A stretch of 64,000 bases of DNA from Metridium senile (Eukaryota > Cnidaria > Anthozoa > Actiniaria > Metridiidae), in assembly GCA_949775045.1 (NCBI GenBank), contig OX459098.1, positions 13,309,707 through 13,373,706 of the forward strand, written 5' to 3'. The translations under genes were made by a program, and so were the position numbers. The notes under the pieces were generated by a model. That model made no database searches, had not been told where the DNA came from, and worked only from the letters and a program-made list of their open reading frames with translations. The first letter of the stretch is position 1; each line of letters begins with the position of its first letter. Shown here one piece after another: positions 11,491-33,505 of this stretch.

Positions 11491-11568
11491 ATGGGGTGGC
11501 TCAATTACGCCGCCATTGCGGGATTGTCGGCAGCCTCTGTGGCTGCCGGCTATCTCCTCTATAATTAA
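11491..11568 (+). CDS. 25-residue hydrophobic small ORF
   Basis: ATG at 11491 and TAA at 11566 encode MGWLNYAAIAGLSAASVAAG then YLLYN. A single hydrophobic helix of about 20 alanine/glycine/leucine-rich residues would span a membrane. The 78 bp are clearly GC-richer than the flanks. It sits between the 31-bp satellite and the left edge of the SLC22 array. It could be a micropeptide, a terminal exon of an unseen transcript, or chance. No homology recognised. Confidence 0.25.
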   Translation: MGWLNYAAIAGLSAASVAAGYLLYN

Positions 11569-11693
11569 ACGAAGACGAATGAGAATTCAATGAAGAACTT
11601 GAGACAAGCTCCGAAGAAACTTGTCAGAAGGCAAAGAAAGAAGACAAGAAACCAAAGCCGACCGGCTACTGCGGGTTTAAGAGAGGATTTCTC
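11565..11693 (-). pseudogene. unit 1 counterpart of the alternative terminal exon
   Basis: On the minus strand the acceptor-like ctgtctacag lies at the same place as in units 2-4 and is followed by the codons EKSSL. Then, instead of the exon 9 fragment, the frame runs into unrelated single-copy DNA and stops at 11565. Homology to the other units begins at about 11683 (agaggatttctcc), so this marks the left edge of the tandem array. Confidence 0.5.
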
Positions 11694-12017
11694 CTGTAGA
11701 CAGCAGCCCGGCTCGTAGTACGTAAAGACACAATCACATTTCGTATTTGTTACCATGGTGAGATTCAGCAAGAGTGAAACGAGAATGAGAAGAAAAAGAC
11801 TGATCGAGTAGAAAGAAAATGCTACATAAGTGGCGGTGCAAATACAGAATCGCGTACTATTTGTAAATAAAAAGTTTTGAAACAAACGAGTATCTATTAC
11901 GAGTCACATTTTAAATAACTAACAAATAATGGTATCCTTAAATAGCGACACATTAATTTAGTATTCCATTTGAACCAGTTAAAGCAAGGAAGTGAAAATA
12001 GACAGGCCGATACACAT

Positions 12018-12279
12018 TAGACGACAAGTCACTACAAAACGACGGGGCGACATGTCGCTTCGTGTGCACTGCTTCGAAATCACGTCGCCGCGACACTACT
12101 TTCACTCATTTTGTTGCTGCGACTAGACACACGAATTTAAACTAGATTGAATTTGTGCGACTAGTCGCGGAAACAAAATAATTTCGCAGGGACAAACGTT
12201 CCCGTAAAAACTCTGTGCACACGAGGGAAGTTGTCTCTGCAACGTTTTACCGCGTCGTGTTGCAGCGACTTGTAGCTTA
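12018..12279. mobile_element. palindromic MITE, ACGACAAGTCGCTGCAAAAC family, unit 1
   Basis: GC-rich inverted repeat: the left arm contains cgacaagtcactacaaaacg and gtcgcttcgtgtgcac. The right arm contains gtgcacacgagggaag and gttgcagcgacttgt. Present downstream of all four SLC22 genes at the homologous place (22264, 33003, 48514), so it predates the tandem duplication. Confidence 0.8.
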
Positions 12280-12282
12280 GGG

Positions 12283-12464
12283 ACGGGCCATTTAATATTT
12301 GTAGGGGGTGGGTCAAATCCCCAAAAAAATATCGAGCAAGCCCTCCAACCTAAAAAAAATCAACGTATATATGGCAAAAAAATATACCTTGGTACAGTAA
12401 AAAAATATCCTGCAACACTGGAGAGCGAAAAAAAAATTTCAAATGGTCCGTCCGATCCCTTACA
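12283..12464. mobile_element. MITE with AGGGACGGGCCATTT ends, unit 1
   Basis: Inverted ends agggacgggccattt and aaatggtccgtccgatccct flank an A-rich core. It directly follows the previous MITE and ends about 45 bp from the stop codon of SLC22 gene 1, so it probably lies in the 3' UTR. Copies at 22525, 33269 and 48779 in the other units. Confidence 0.75.
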
Positions 12465-12510
12465 CAATTATTATTATTTGATATGCTGAATAAACGATTG
12501 ATAACAATCT

Positions 12511-18165
<5,655 letters not shown>

Positions 18166-18439
18166 AGTGCGCTCGACCTGTTAAGTTGGAATAAACAAAT
18201 ATATAAACATACAAACATACAAACAAACCATATGTAGTGATAATCGTATCAAACTTTGGCCTATTGTGCGATGCCTATTTCGAGGTGATAGTTGTTCTAT
18301 ATGGCCCAATGCTTCGCCTTTGTTCAAGTTCACTACAGTAAAAACCCGCATATAAGAAGCACTATTTTCCGAGGTTCTAAAGTGGTTCTTATGTAATTGG
18401 TATTTAGTGAGAAATTAGGCTAAGGTGGTTCTTAACTGG

Positions 18440-19170
18440 TTCTTATTTACAAAGCAAAAACAACCTTAGCCACTTTGTTAGTACTGATATCCTTATCAAT
18501 CTTTATTACTCATTTCTTTATCCATTCTTTATTTATGCTCTAATAACATGGGGAAATACTTATCAGTCCACGGTCAACCCTGTATTCCGTCGCCAGAAAA
18601 AAGCCATTCGCATATTAACCTTTTCTGCCTATACTGATCATACTAATCCTCTTTTCAGAAATCTAAAGATACTAAAACTTCATGACCTCATCTATTTTCA
18701 TAATGCATTATTCATGTATGACTATCATGCAGGTAAATTAAAAGTGTTTTTGATCCTTTTTTTGTCAAAATCAAAGAGACACATAATTACAATACCAGAC
18801 TTGCATCAAAATCTTCTCTTTCTCTGCCTCGTGTTAGAACTAATTATGGCAAATTTAATATCCGATTTAATGGTGTAAAGGTTTGGAATTCCATTGATGA
18901 AGATCTAATAAAGCTTAGCAGGCCATTGTTTAAAAAAGAACTGTAAAAAAGACTGATAGATTCTTATGCTAGCTAAGCCTCGTTTTTCTTTTCTTATCTA
19001 GTTAAAATATTAAATATAATGTACATAATAGACCTCCAATATTGCCATCTGTAACTGAAATTGTAATTTCGCATTTGTAAATTTATTTTTTACTTGTAAT
19101 AATCAAATATTGTTATGCTATCTTCAGCTGTACATGTATTCCCGTCATTTTGTACCTTTTTTCTATTTTT
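18440..19170 (+). pseudogene. LINE reverse-transcriptase thumb/3' fragment, spacer 1
   Basis: Broken plus-strand reading of a non-LTR retrotransposon C-terminus: TWGNTYQSTVNPVFRRQKKA, IRILTF, LKLHDL, HNALFMYDYHAGKL, then after a frame change FNGVKVWNSIDEDL. This is the region after the reverse-transcriptase palm. It is followed by an AT-rich 3' end. Homologous copies lie in the next two spacers. Confidence 0.75.
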
Positions 19171-19270
19171 TCTATTATTTATTTATTTATCTATTTATTC
19201 ATAAATTATTTAATTAATTAATAATTATCTCCTCTTTCAAAGTAATTAAAACATCTTCAATAATATATCA

Positions 19271-19580
19271 AGCTAACTGTCAAGTCTAGCCTCTGGCTAT
19301 TACATCCTCGGGAACACAGGGGTAATCTTCTGTCGCTCGTTTCTCGCTTCCAGAATAAATACCCCTGGGAAAGTAGTCTGTTGGAACTTGTTCCGGAAGT
19401 CAAAATTCAGCTCTTTCCTGAAGATAACCATTCAAAGAAAGTCGTTGAATAAGTTTGAATTTTGACTTCCGGAACAAGCTCCAACAGACTACGTTCCCAG
19501 GGGTATTTATTCTGGAAGCGAGAAACGAGCGACAGAATATTACCCCTGGGTTCCCAAGGATGTGGCTATTACAGTTAGCT
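19271..19580. mobile_element. palindromic element with AGCTAACTGT ends, spacer 1
   Basis: Arms agctaactgt and acagttagct, with about 100-bp inner arms pairing cgctcgtttctcgcttccag with ctggaagcgagaaacgagcg and cttgttccggaag with cttccggaacaag. Spacer 1 has an extra 27-bp stretch that spacers 2 and 3 lack. Confidence 0.85.
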
Positions 19581-19630
19581 ACTACTATTGAATCTGTTTC
19601 AATTAACTATTATCAAATAAAATTGTAAAA

Positions 19631-20290
19631 TTGCAATCAACAGAAAATTTCATCAATGCCATCAAGACAATTCATATACCCGACAATTATAAGCTTGTGT
19701 CTTTTGATGTGAAATCTCTGTTTACTAGCATACCACTCCAGATGGCCATAGACAGTACTAAAGCCCTTTTGGAGAACACAACTGCCGATACTGTACTCCC
19801 AATGCCAGCGTGTGAGATTATGGCTCTTTTGAAGTTATGTCTTGTATCTACATTTTTTCAATTCAATGGTAAATATTACAAACAGCTTCACGGCACAGCA
19901 ATGCCTTCTCCTGTCTCTGTGGTTGTCGCAGAGATTGTGATGCAGAAAATCGAACAAAAAGCCCTTGAAACGTATGAACAGCCGTTACCATTCTGGTTTC
20001 GATATGTACATGACACCATAACTGCCTTACCATCAGATAACATTGACGCCTTTCATAACCACTTAAACGATCAGAACCCTCATATACAGTTTACCAGAGA
20101 GCTTGAGGATAACGGTAAAATACCATTCTTAGACTGCCTAGTTAGCCGCCATAGCAATACCTTACATACAACTGTATACCGTAAGCCTACAAATACGGAC
20201 AGGTTACTTGACCAATCATTATGCATATTTTCGAAACGTCAGTCACATCAAACTGTCCTTCTCAGGACTACATCCACCCGGATGATCCTA
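19631..20290 (+). pseudogene. Penelope-like element reverse-transcriptase remnant, spacer 1
   Basis: Longest of three related copies (233-codon frame). It shows the Penelope-type order KLVSFDVKSLFTSIP, QLHGTAMPSPVS, FWFRYVHDT, IPFLDCLVSR, LHTTVYRKPTNTDRLLDQ. The catalytic box, normally YVDD, reads YVHD, so the first catalytic aspartate is lost and the enzyme should be dead. The N-terminal fingers and the GIY-YIG endonuclease are absent. Confidence 0.8.
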
Positions 20291-20730
20291 TTACAAATAT
20301 TGTTACTTCGACAAATATTGTTACTTCGATAAATATTCATTCATCTGGGTTCAGAACTTACAATACAATATTAATGTAAATTGGCACTTATAATTAAATT
20401 TGCATACTAGCCAGACTTACACACCATGTGTATAGTGTAAAGCGCATTTGAACATATATATATATATATATATATATTTCAAATGTTATAATTGCGCACT
20501 ATTATAAGTATTAAACATTATTATTATTATTAATTCGCAGTTAGTTGATGTGTATACGCGACTTAGTGAAGGGTACTTTTTAGTTTTGAGCAATACTTGA
20601 ATTATAGACTAAAATGCATTTTGAGGCTTTTTAACTTCAATCAATTAACTCGTTCCTCGCTCGTTCTTGTTTTGACAAACAACTCCTGAGTATCTGTACG
20701 TTGAACTTTCTATGGTGTAATCTATATATA

Positions 20731-21016
20731 CACTGCAAAAACGGCTGAGTAGATACAACACAGTATATTGCGTTAACCATGCATTCAGGATAACACTTTA
20801 TAGTGAGTAAACCCAACTCATTATTGAGAGTTAACATAGATGAAGACGCACCATTGAGTACAATGTACTCAATCTATTGAGTTTAACCTCACTTTTACTC
20901 AATAATGAGTTGGGTTTACTCACTATAGAGTTGGGTTTACTCACTATAAAGTGTCATCCTGAATGCATGGTTATCGCAATATACTGTGTAGAATCTACTC
21001 AGCTGTTTTTGCAGTA
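20731..21016. mobile_element. palindromic MITE with ACTGCAAAAACGGCTGAGTA ends, spacer 1
   Basis: Arms actgcaaaaacggctgagta and ctcagctgtttttgcagta, with inner arms pairing tgcattcaggataacac with gtgtcatcctgaatgca and aacccaactcattattg with caataatgagttgggtt. The homologous site at about 63312-63325 lacks it and reads straight through, showing an insertion at a TA. The end sequence is shared with the 66-bp satellite at 239-833. Confidence 0.85.
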
Positions 21017-21508
21017 TACTCACTGTATGTAATAGCTAAATGTAACGTCTTTCCAAGTCCAGACTGATCCTACTATGGATTAATATAATCAATGGATTGA
21101 TGATTCATCCTTTAAAATGCAAATGAGAATATATATGTGTAAAATAATATTCTAATTAGGTGTGCGTGTTATAAAATGCATCAGTGAGTTGCGCTCTCGG
21201 CTTCAAATAATCAAAATAAAACATGATTGACAACGAAAACGTTTATAGATTTACTGGAAACCACTTTTATCAATGTTTTCCACAGTGGCTTGTGGATAAA
21301 ATAATAAAATGAAAGCAAGCACACCTTATCATTAACATGTTATTTCACACATATTCTCATTTGCATTTTAAAAGTGGGTTAGACGAATACGCTCTATTAG
21401 ATCAGTTTTATAAAATTCATGAAAAATTCATGAGAATTTTACAGAAGAAATCACTCGCGCGTCCTTTCAACTTGAATTTTCTCGGTCAGGTCTGATACTT
21501 TTATCTTG

Positions 21509-21555
21509 ACAAGAAGAAGAAGAAGAAGAAGAAGAAGAAGAAGAAGAAGAAGGAT

Positions 21556-21586
<31 letters not shown>

Positions 21587-21605
21587 AAGAAGAAGAAGAA
21601 GAAGA
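21509..21605. repeat. (GAA)n microsatellite, end of unit 1
   Basis: About 32 purine triplets. The homologous tracts at 31675-31813, 45645-45715 and 63701-63770 differ in length and composition. Confidence 0.95.
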
Positions 21606-21788
21606 AAGTACAAGTCAACTTGATACGTTCTTCTACAACCAGATTATTTGGGCCAAAAATCGAACTTCTTATTTTACATTGTACTTTTAGCCATAATGGA
21701 GCGCTCCATCCCCGACTCAGTATATTTTGTAAGAACACCAAATGATGTGATCTAAAAAATTAAAAATATTGGTAGGATTGATTCATTT

Positions 21789-21925
21789 CTACATTTTGGT
21801 GTCTTCATCGTCATTTTCGTTTCCGACATTGTTTTGATTATTGTCATTCTTCTCCTCTTTACCACTGACTTGCTGAACGGTGTCTGGCATATCCGTGTTA
21901 CTTGTTTCTGGTAGTAACATGCAGA
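21789..21925 (-). pseudogene. truncated SLC22 exon 9: junction scar of units 1/2
   Basis: On the minus strand this repeats the 3' half of the SLC22 last exon ([20 protein letters not shown], then a [20 protein letters not shown] tail and stop at 21789). It starts abruptly at the residue before MLLPE, where it joins agaggatttctcc, the sequence that begins every unit. This is what a tandem-duplication breakpoint inside exon 9 would leave. The scar's own exon 8 phase would not use this frame. Confidence 0.85.
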
Positions 21926-21936
21926 GAGGATTTCTC
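21898..21936 (-). other. possible alternative 3' terminal exon of SLC22 gene 2
   Basis: Minus strand: acceptor ctactgcttacag, then 13 codons [16 protein letters not shown]. Exon 8 of the gene ends in phase 0, so splicing here instead of at exon 9 would give a protein lacking helix 12 and the acidic tail. The segment is created by the duplication junction. No transcript evidence; inference only. Confidence 0.3.
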
Positions 21937-22263
21937 CTGTAAGCAGTAGCCCGGCTCGTAGTACGCAGAGACACAAAGACATTTCGTATTTGTTATCATG
22001 GTGAGATCCAGCAAGAGTGGAACGAGAATGAGAAGAAAAGACTGATCGAGTAGAAAGAAAATGCTACATAAGTGGCGGTGCAAATACAGAATCGCGTACT
22101 ATTTGTAAATAATTTTTTTGAATAGAAAGAAACGAGTATTTATTACGAGTCACATTTTAAATAACTAACAAATAATGGTATCCTTAAATAGCGACACATT
22201 AATTTAGTATTCCATTTGAACCAGTTAAAGCAAGGAAGTGAAAATAGACAGGCCGATACACAT

Positions 22264-22522
22264 TAGACGACAAGTCACTACAAAACGACGGGGCGACATG
22301 TCGCTTCGTGTGCACTGCTTCGAAATCACGTCGCCGCGACACTACTTTCACTCATTTTGTTGCTGCGACTAGACACACGAATTTAAACTAGATTGAATTT
22401 GTGCGACTAGTCGCGGAAACAAAATAATTTCGCAGGGACAAACGTTCCCGTAAAAACTCTGTGCACACGAGGGAAGTTGTCTCTGCAACGTTTTACCGCG
22501 TCGTGTTGCAGCGACTTGTAGC
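22264..22522. mobile_element. palindromic MITE, ACGACAAGTCGCTGCAAAAC family, unit 2
   Basis: Near-identical to the unit 1 copy at 12018-12279, including the same substitutions in both arms, in keeping with the very recent origin of units 1 and 2. Confidence 0.8.
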
Positions 22523-22524
22523 TT

Positions 22525-22710
22525 AGGGACGGGCCATTTAATATTTGTAGGGGGTGGGTCAAATCCCCAAAAAAATATCGAGCAAGCCCTCCAACCTAAA
22601 AAAAATCAACGTATATATGGCAAAAAAATATACCTTGGTACAGTAAAAAAATATCCTGCAACACTGGAGAGCGAAAAAAAAATTTCAAATGGTCCGTCCG
22701 ATCCCTTACA
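22525..22710. mobile_element. MITE with AGGGACGGGCCATTT ends, unit 2
   Basis: Same element and position as 12283-12464, directly downstream of the stop codon of gene 2. Confidence 0.75.
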
Positions 22711-22756
22711 CAATTATTATTATTTGATATGCTGAATAAACGATTGATAACAATCT

Positions 22757-28412
<5,656 letters not shown>

Positions 28413-28686
28413 AGTGCGCTCGACCTGTTAAGTTGGAATAAACAAATATATAAACATACAAACATACAAACAAACCATATGTAGTGATAATCGTATCAAA
28501 CTTTGGCCTATTGTGCGATGCCTATTTCGAGGTGATAGTTGTTCTATATGGCCCAATGCTTCGCCTTTGTTCAAGTTCACTACAGTAAAAACCCGCATAT
28601 AAGAAGCACTATTTTCCGAGGTTCTAAAGTGGTTCTTATGTAATTGGTATTTAGTGAGAAATTAGGCTAAGGTGGTTCTTAACTGG

Positions 28687-29417
28687 TTCTTATTTACAAA
28701 GCAAAAACAACCTTAGCCACTTTGTTAGTACTGATATCCTTATCAATCTTTATTACTCATTTCTTTATCCATTCTTTATTTATGCTCTAATAACATGGGG
28801 AAATACTTATCAGTCCACGGTCAACCCTGTATTCCGTCGCCAGAAAAAAGCCATTCGCATATTAACCTTTTCTGCCTATACTGATCATACTAATCCTCTT
28901 TTCAGAAATCTAAAGATACTAAAACTTCATGACCTCATCTATTTTCATAATGCATTATTCATGTATGACTATCATGCAGGTAAATTAAAAGTGTTTTTGA
29001 TCCTTTTTTTGTCAAAATCAAAGAGACACATAATTACAATACCAGACTTGCATCAAAATCTTCTCTTTCTCTGCCTCGTGTTAGAACTAATTATGGCAAA
29101 TTTAATATCCGATTTAATGGTGTAAAGGTTTGGAATTCCATTGATGAAGATCTAATAAAGCTTAGCAGGCCATTGTTTAAAAAAGAACTGTAAAAAAGAC
29201 TGATAGATTCTTATGCTAGCTAAGCCTCGTTTTTCTTTTCTTATCTAGTTAAAATATTAAATATAATGTACATAATAGACCTCCAATATTGCCATCTGTA
29301 ACTGAAATTGTAATTTCGCATTTGTAAATTTATTTTTTACTTGTAATAATCAAATATTGTTATGCTATCTTCAGCTGTACATGTATTCCCGTCATTTTGT
29401 ACCTTTTTTCTATTTTT
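28687..29417 (+). pseudogene. LINE thumb/3' fragment, spacer 2
   Basis: Near-identical to 18440-19170, with the same broken frame (AYTDHTNPLF, YDYHAGKLK). Confidence 0.75.
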
Positions 29418-29517
29418 TCTATTATTTATTTATTTATCTATTTATTCATAAATTATTTAATTAATTAATAATTATCTCCTCTTTCAAAGTAATTAAAACA
29501 TCTTCAATAATATATCA

Positions 29518-29800
29518 AGCTAACTGTCAAGTCTAGCCTCTGGCTATTACATCCTCGGGAACACAGGGGTAATCTTCTGTCGCTCGTTTCTCGCTTCCAG
29601 AACTGATAAATACCCCTGGGAAAGTAGTCTGTTGGAACTTGTTCCGGAAGTTCAAAGAAAGTCGTTGAATAAGTTTGAATTTTGACTTCCGGAACAAGCT
29701 CCAACAGACTACGTTCCCAGGGGTATTTATTCTGGAAGCGAGAAACGAGCGACAGAAGATTACCCCTGGGTTCCCGAGGATGTGGCTATTACAGTTAGCT
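29518..29800. mobile_element. palindromic element with AGCTAACTGT ends, spacer 2
   Basis: As 19271-19580 but lacking a 27-bp stretch of the left inner arm and carrying ctg before ataaataccc. Both differences are shared with spacer 3. Confidence 0.85.
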
Positions 29801-29850
29801 ACTACTATTGAATCTGTTTCAATTAACTATTATCAAATAAAATTGTAAAA

Positions 29851-30362
29851 TTGCAATCAACAGAAAATTTCACCAATGCCATCAAGACAATTCATATACC
29901 CGACAATTATAAGCTTGTGTCTTTTGATGTGAAATCTCTGTTTACTAGCATACCACTCCAGATGACCATAGACAGTACTAAAGCCCTTTTGGAGAACACA
30001 ACTGCCGATACTGTACTCCAATGCCAGCGTGTGAGATTATGGCTCTTTTGAAGTTATGTCTTGTATCTACATTTTTTCAATTCAATGGTAAATATTACAA
30101 ACAGCTTCACGGCACAGCAATGCCTTCTCCTGTCTCTGTGGTTGTCGCAGAGATTGTGATGCAGAAAATCGAACAAAAAGCCCTTGAAACGTATGAACAG
30201 CCGTTAACATTCTGGTTTCGATATGTACATGACACCATAACTGCCTTGCCATCGGATAACATCGACGCCTTTCATAACCACTTAAACGATCAGAACCCTC
30301 ATATACAGTTTACCAGAGAGCTTGAGGATAACGGTAAAATACCACTACATCCACCCGGATGA
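29851..30362 (+). pseudogene. Penelope-like reverse-transcriptase remnant, spacer 2
   Basis: Same region as 19631-20290 with YVHD in place of YVDD. One C is missing at about 30018 (ctccaatgcc versus ctcccaatgcc), which splits the frame, and a deletion after KIPLHPPG removes the distal motif. Both lesions are shared with spacer 3. Confidence 0.8.
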
Positions 30363-30893
30363 TCCTATTACAAATATTGTTACTTCGACAAATATTGTTA
30401 CTTCGATAAATATTCATTCACCTGGGTTCAGACCTTTCAATACAATATTAATGTAAATTGGCACTTATAATTAAATTTGCATACTAGCCAGACTTACACA
30501 CCATATCATTGAAAATGAATGCAAAACAAAGTATTTGTTAACTATTTGTTAAATTTTAAGTATAGTTTTTATATAAATTAAAGTGTATTGTATTTTGCCT
30601 AGATATAGTGTAAAGCGCATTTGAACATATATATATATATTTCAAATGTTATAATTGCGCACTATTATAAGTATTAAACATTATTATTATTATTAATTCG
30701 CCGTTAGTTGATGTGTATACGCGACTTAGTGAAGGGTACTTTTTAGTTTTGAGCAATACTTGAATTATAGACTAAAATGCATTTTGAGGCTTTTTAACTT
30801 CAATCAATTAACTCGTTCCTCGCTCGTTCTTGTTTTGACAAACAACTCCTGAGTATCTGTACGTTGAACTTTCTATGGTGTAATCTATATATA

Positions 30894-31180
30894 CTCTGCA
30901 AAAACGGCTGAGTAGATACAACACAGTATATTGCGTTAACCATGCATTCAGGATAACACTTTATAGTGAGTAAACCCAACTCATTATTGAGAGTTAACAT
31001 AGATAAAGACGCACCATTGAGTACAATGTACTCAATATATTGAGTTTAACCTCACTTTTACTCAATAATGAGTTGGGTTTACTCACTATAGAGTTGTGTT
31101 TACTCACTATAAAGTGTCATCCTGAATGCATGGTTAACGCAATATACTGTGTAGAATCTACTCAGCCGTTTTTGCAGTAT
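30894..31180. mobile_element. palindromic MITE, ACTGCAAAAACGGCTGAGTA family, spacer 2
   Basis: Copy of 20731-21016 with the same inner arms. The left end reads ctctgcaaaaacgg. Confidence 0.85.
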
Positions 31181-31674
31181 ACTCACTGTATGTAATAGCT
31201 AAATGTAACGTCTTCCCAAGTCCAGACTGATCCTACTATGGATTAATATAATCAATGGATCGATGATTCATCCTTAAAATGCAAATGAGAATATATATGT
31301 GTAAAATAATATGCTAATTAGGTGTGCGTGTTATAAAATGCATCAGTGAGTTGCGCTCTCGGCTTCAAATAATCAAAATAAGACATGATTGACAACGAAA
31401 ACGTTTATAGATTTACTGGAAACCACTTTTATCAATGTTTTCCACAGTGGCTTGTGGATAAAATAATAAAATGAAAGCAGGGCACACCTTATTATTAACA
31501 TGTTATTTCACACATATTCTCATTTGCATTTTAAAAGTGGGTTAGACGAATACGCTCTATTAGATCAGTTTTATAAAATTCATGAAAAATTCATGAGAAT
31601 TTTACAGAAGAAATCACTCGCGCGTCCTTTCAACTTGAATTTTCTCGGTCAGGTCTGATACTTTTATCTTGACA

Positions 31675-31813
31675 AGAAGAAGAAGAAGAAGAAGAAGAAG
31701 AAGAAGAAGAAGAAGAAGAAGAAGAAGAAGAAGAAGAAGAAGAAGAAGAAGAAGAAGAAGAAGAAGAAGAAGAAGAAGAAGAAGAAGAAGAAGAAGAAGA
31801 AGAAGAAGAAGAA
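31675..31813. repeat. (GAA)n microsatellite, end of unit 2
   Basis: About 46 uninterrupted triplets, the longest of the four homologous tracts. Poly-leucine and poly-phenylalanine frames on the minus strand are artefacts. Confidence 0.95.
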
Positions 31814-32284
31814 AGTACAAGTCAACTTGATACGTTCTTCTACAAGTAACCAGATTATTGGGGCCAAAAATCGAACTTCTTATTTTACATTGTACTTTTA
31901 GCCATAATGGAGCGCTCCATCCCCGACTCAGTATATTTTGTAAGAACACCAAATGACGGACGTCTTTCATCCCTTCAAACTATATATTCCCTTCTTCATG
32001 CAAGTAAATACACTTTACTAATGTTTTTTTGCGTTATAAGTTGCCTAGGTATTGGTTGTTTCTCTCGTTTTTTACGAATTTGCCGTTGAGAGAGTATGCC
32101 GATGCAAACTTGATACTAACTCCAACAAAAATAATTTATCAATAATCCATCTACATATTGTTTTCTTGCTAAAAAAGACTTGTTGGGTAATTAAATTCTA
32201 TAGATAACGAATATAATTTCTATAATAATATTAATTCAGAACACAACTTATTATCAGTTAATTTGCTGAATAAACAATTAAATA

Positions 32285-32485
32285 TAAACCCAAGACAAAA
32301 TTGAACTTAAGTAAAAGAAGAAAAACATTTTCTTCTGTGAAAGAATTATTTTATTGAGATAAGTGCAGTATAGTTAATCAATTAAATAAAAACCCAAGAC
32401 AAAATTGAACTTAAGTAAAAGAAGAAAGACATTTTCTTCTGTGAAAGAGTTATTTTATTGAGATAAGTGCAGTATAGTTAATAAA
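32285..32485. repeat. tandem duplication of about 108 bp, end of unit 2
   Basis: Two adjacent copies of a segment containing cccaagacaaaattgaactt and gagataagtgcagtatagtt. The same doublet occurs at about 46420-46617. Unit 1 lacks this whole stretch. Confidence 0.8.
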
Positions 32486-32529
32486 GTGTGATCTAAAAAA
32501 TTAAAAATATTGGTAGGATTGATTCATTT

Positions 32530-32666
32530 CTACATTTTGGTGTCTTCATCGTCATTTTCGTTTCCGACATTGTTTTGATTATTGTCATTCTTCTCCTCTT
32601 TACCACTGACTTGCTGAACGGTGTCTGGCATATCCGTGTTACTTGTTTCTGGTAGTAACATGCAGA
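32530..32666 (-). pseudogene. truncated SLC22 exon 9: junction scar of units 2/3
   Basis: Same scar as 21789-21925, with identical breakpoint and an apparently identical peptide fragment. Confidence 0.85.
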
Positions 32667-32677
32667 GAGGATTTCTC
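32639..32677 (-). other. possible alternative 3' terminal exon of SLC22 gene 3
   Basis: Same acceptor and 12-residue [12 protein letters not shown] tail as at 21898-21936. Inference only. Confidence 0.3.
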
Positions 32678-33002
32678 CTGTAAGCAGTAGCCCGGCTCGT
32701 AGTACGCAGAGACACAAAGACATTTCGTATTTGTTATCATGGTGAGATCCAGCAAGAGTGGAACGAGAATGAGAAGAAAAGACTGATCGAGTAGAAAGAA
32801 AATGCTACATAAGTGGCGGTGCAAATACAGAATCGCGTACTATTTGTAAATAATTTTTTTGAATAGAAAGAAACGAGTATTTATTACGAGTCACATTTTT
32901 AATAAACTAACAAATAATGGTATCCTTAAATAGCGACACATTAATTTAGTATTCCATTTGAACCAGTTAAAGCAAGGAAGTGAAAATAGACAGACCGATA
33001 CA

Positions 33003-33264
33003 CATTAGACGACAAGTCGCTAGAAAAAGACGCGGCGACACGTCGCTTCGTGTGCACTGCTTCGAAAACACGTCGCCGCGACACTACTTTCACTCATTTT
33101 GTTTCTGCGACTTGACGCACGAATTCAAACCAGTTTGAATTTGTGCGACTGTTCGCGGAAACAAAATAATTTCGCAGGGACAAACGTTCCCGTAAAAACT
33201 CCATGTGCACACGAGGGAAGTTGTCTCTGCAACGTTTTACCGGGTCGTGTTGCAGCGACTTGTA
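33003..33264. mobile_element. palindromic MITE, ACGACAAGTCGCTGCAAAAC family, unit 3
   Basis: Homologue of 12018-12279, more diverged, with a more complete cgacacgtcgcttcg arm. Confidence 0.8.
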
Positions 33265-33268
33265 GCTT

Positions 33269-33460
33269 AGGGACGGGCCATTTAATATTTGTAGGGGGTG
33301 GGTTAAATCACCCAAAAAAAAATCGAGCAAGCCCTCCAACCTAAAAAAAATCGTGCAACGTCTATATGGCAAAAAATATATACCTTGGTACAGCAAAAAA
33401 TATCCTGCAACACTGGAGGGCGAAAAAACAAATTCAAATGGTCCGTCCGATCCCTTACAT
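33269..33460. mobile_element. MITE with AGGGACGGGCCATTT ends, unit 3
   Basis: Homologue of 12283-12464 just downstream of gene 3. Confidence 0.75.
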
Positions 33461-33505
33461 AATTATTATTATTTGATTTGCTGAATAAACAATTGATAAC
33501 AATCT

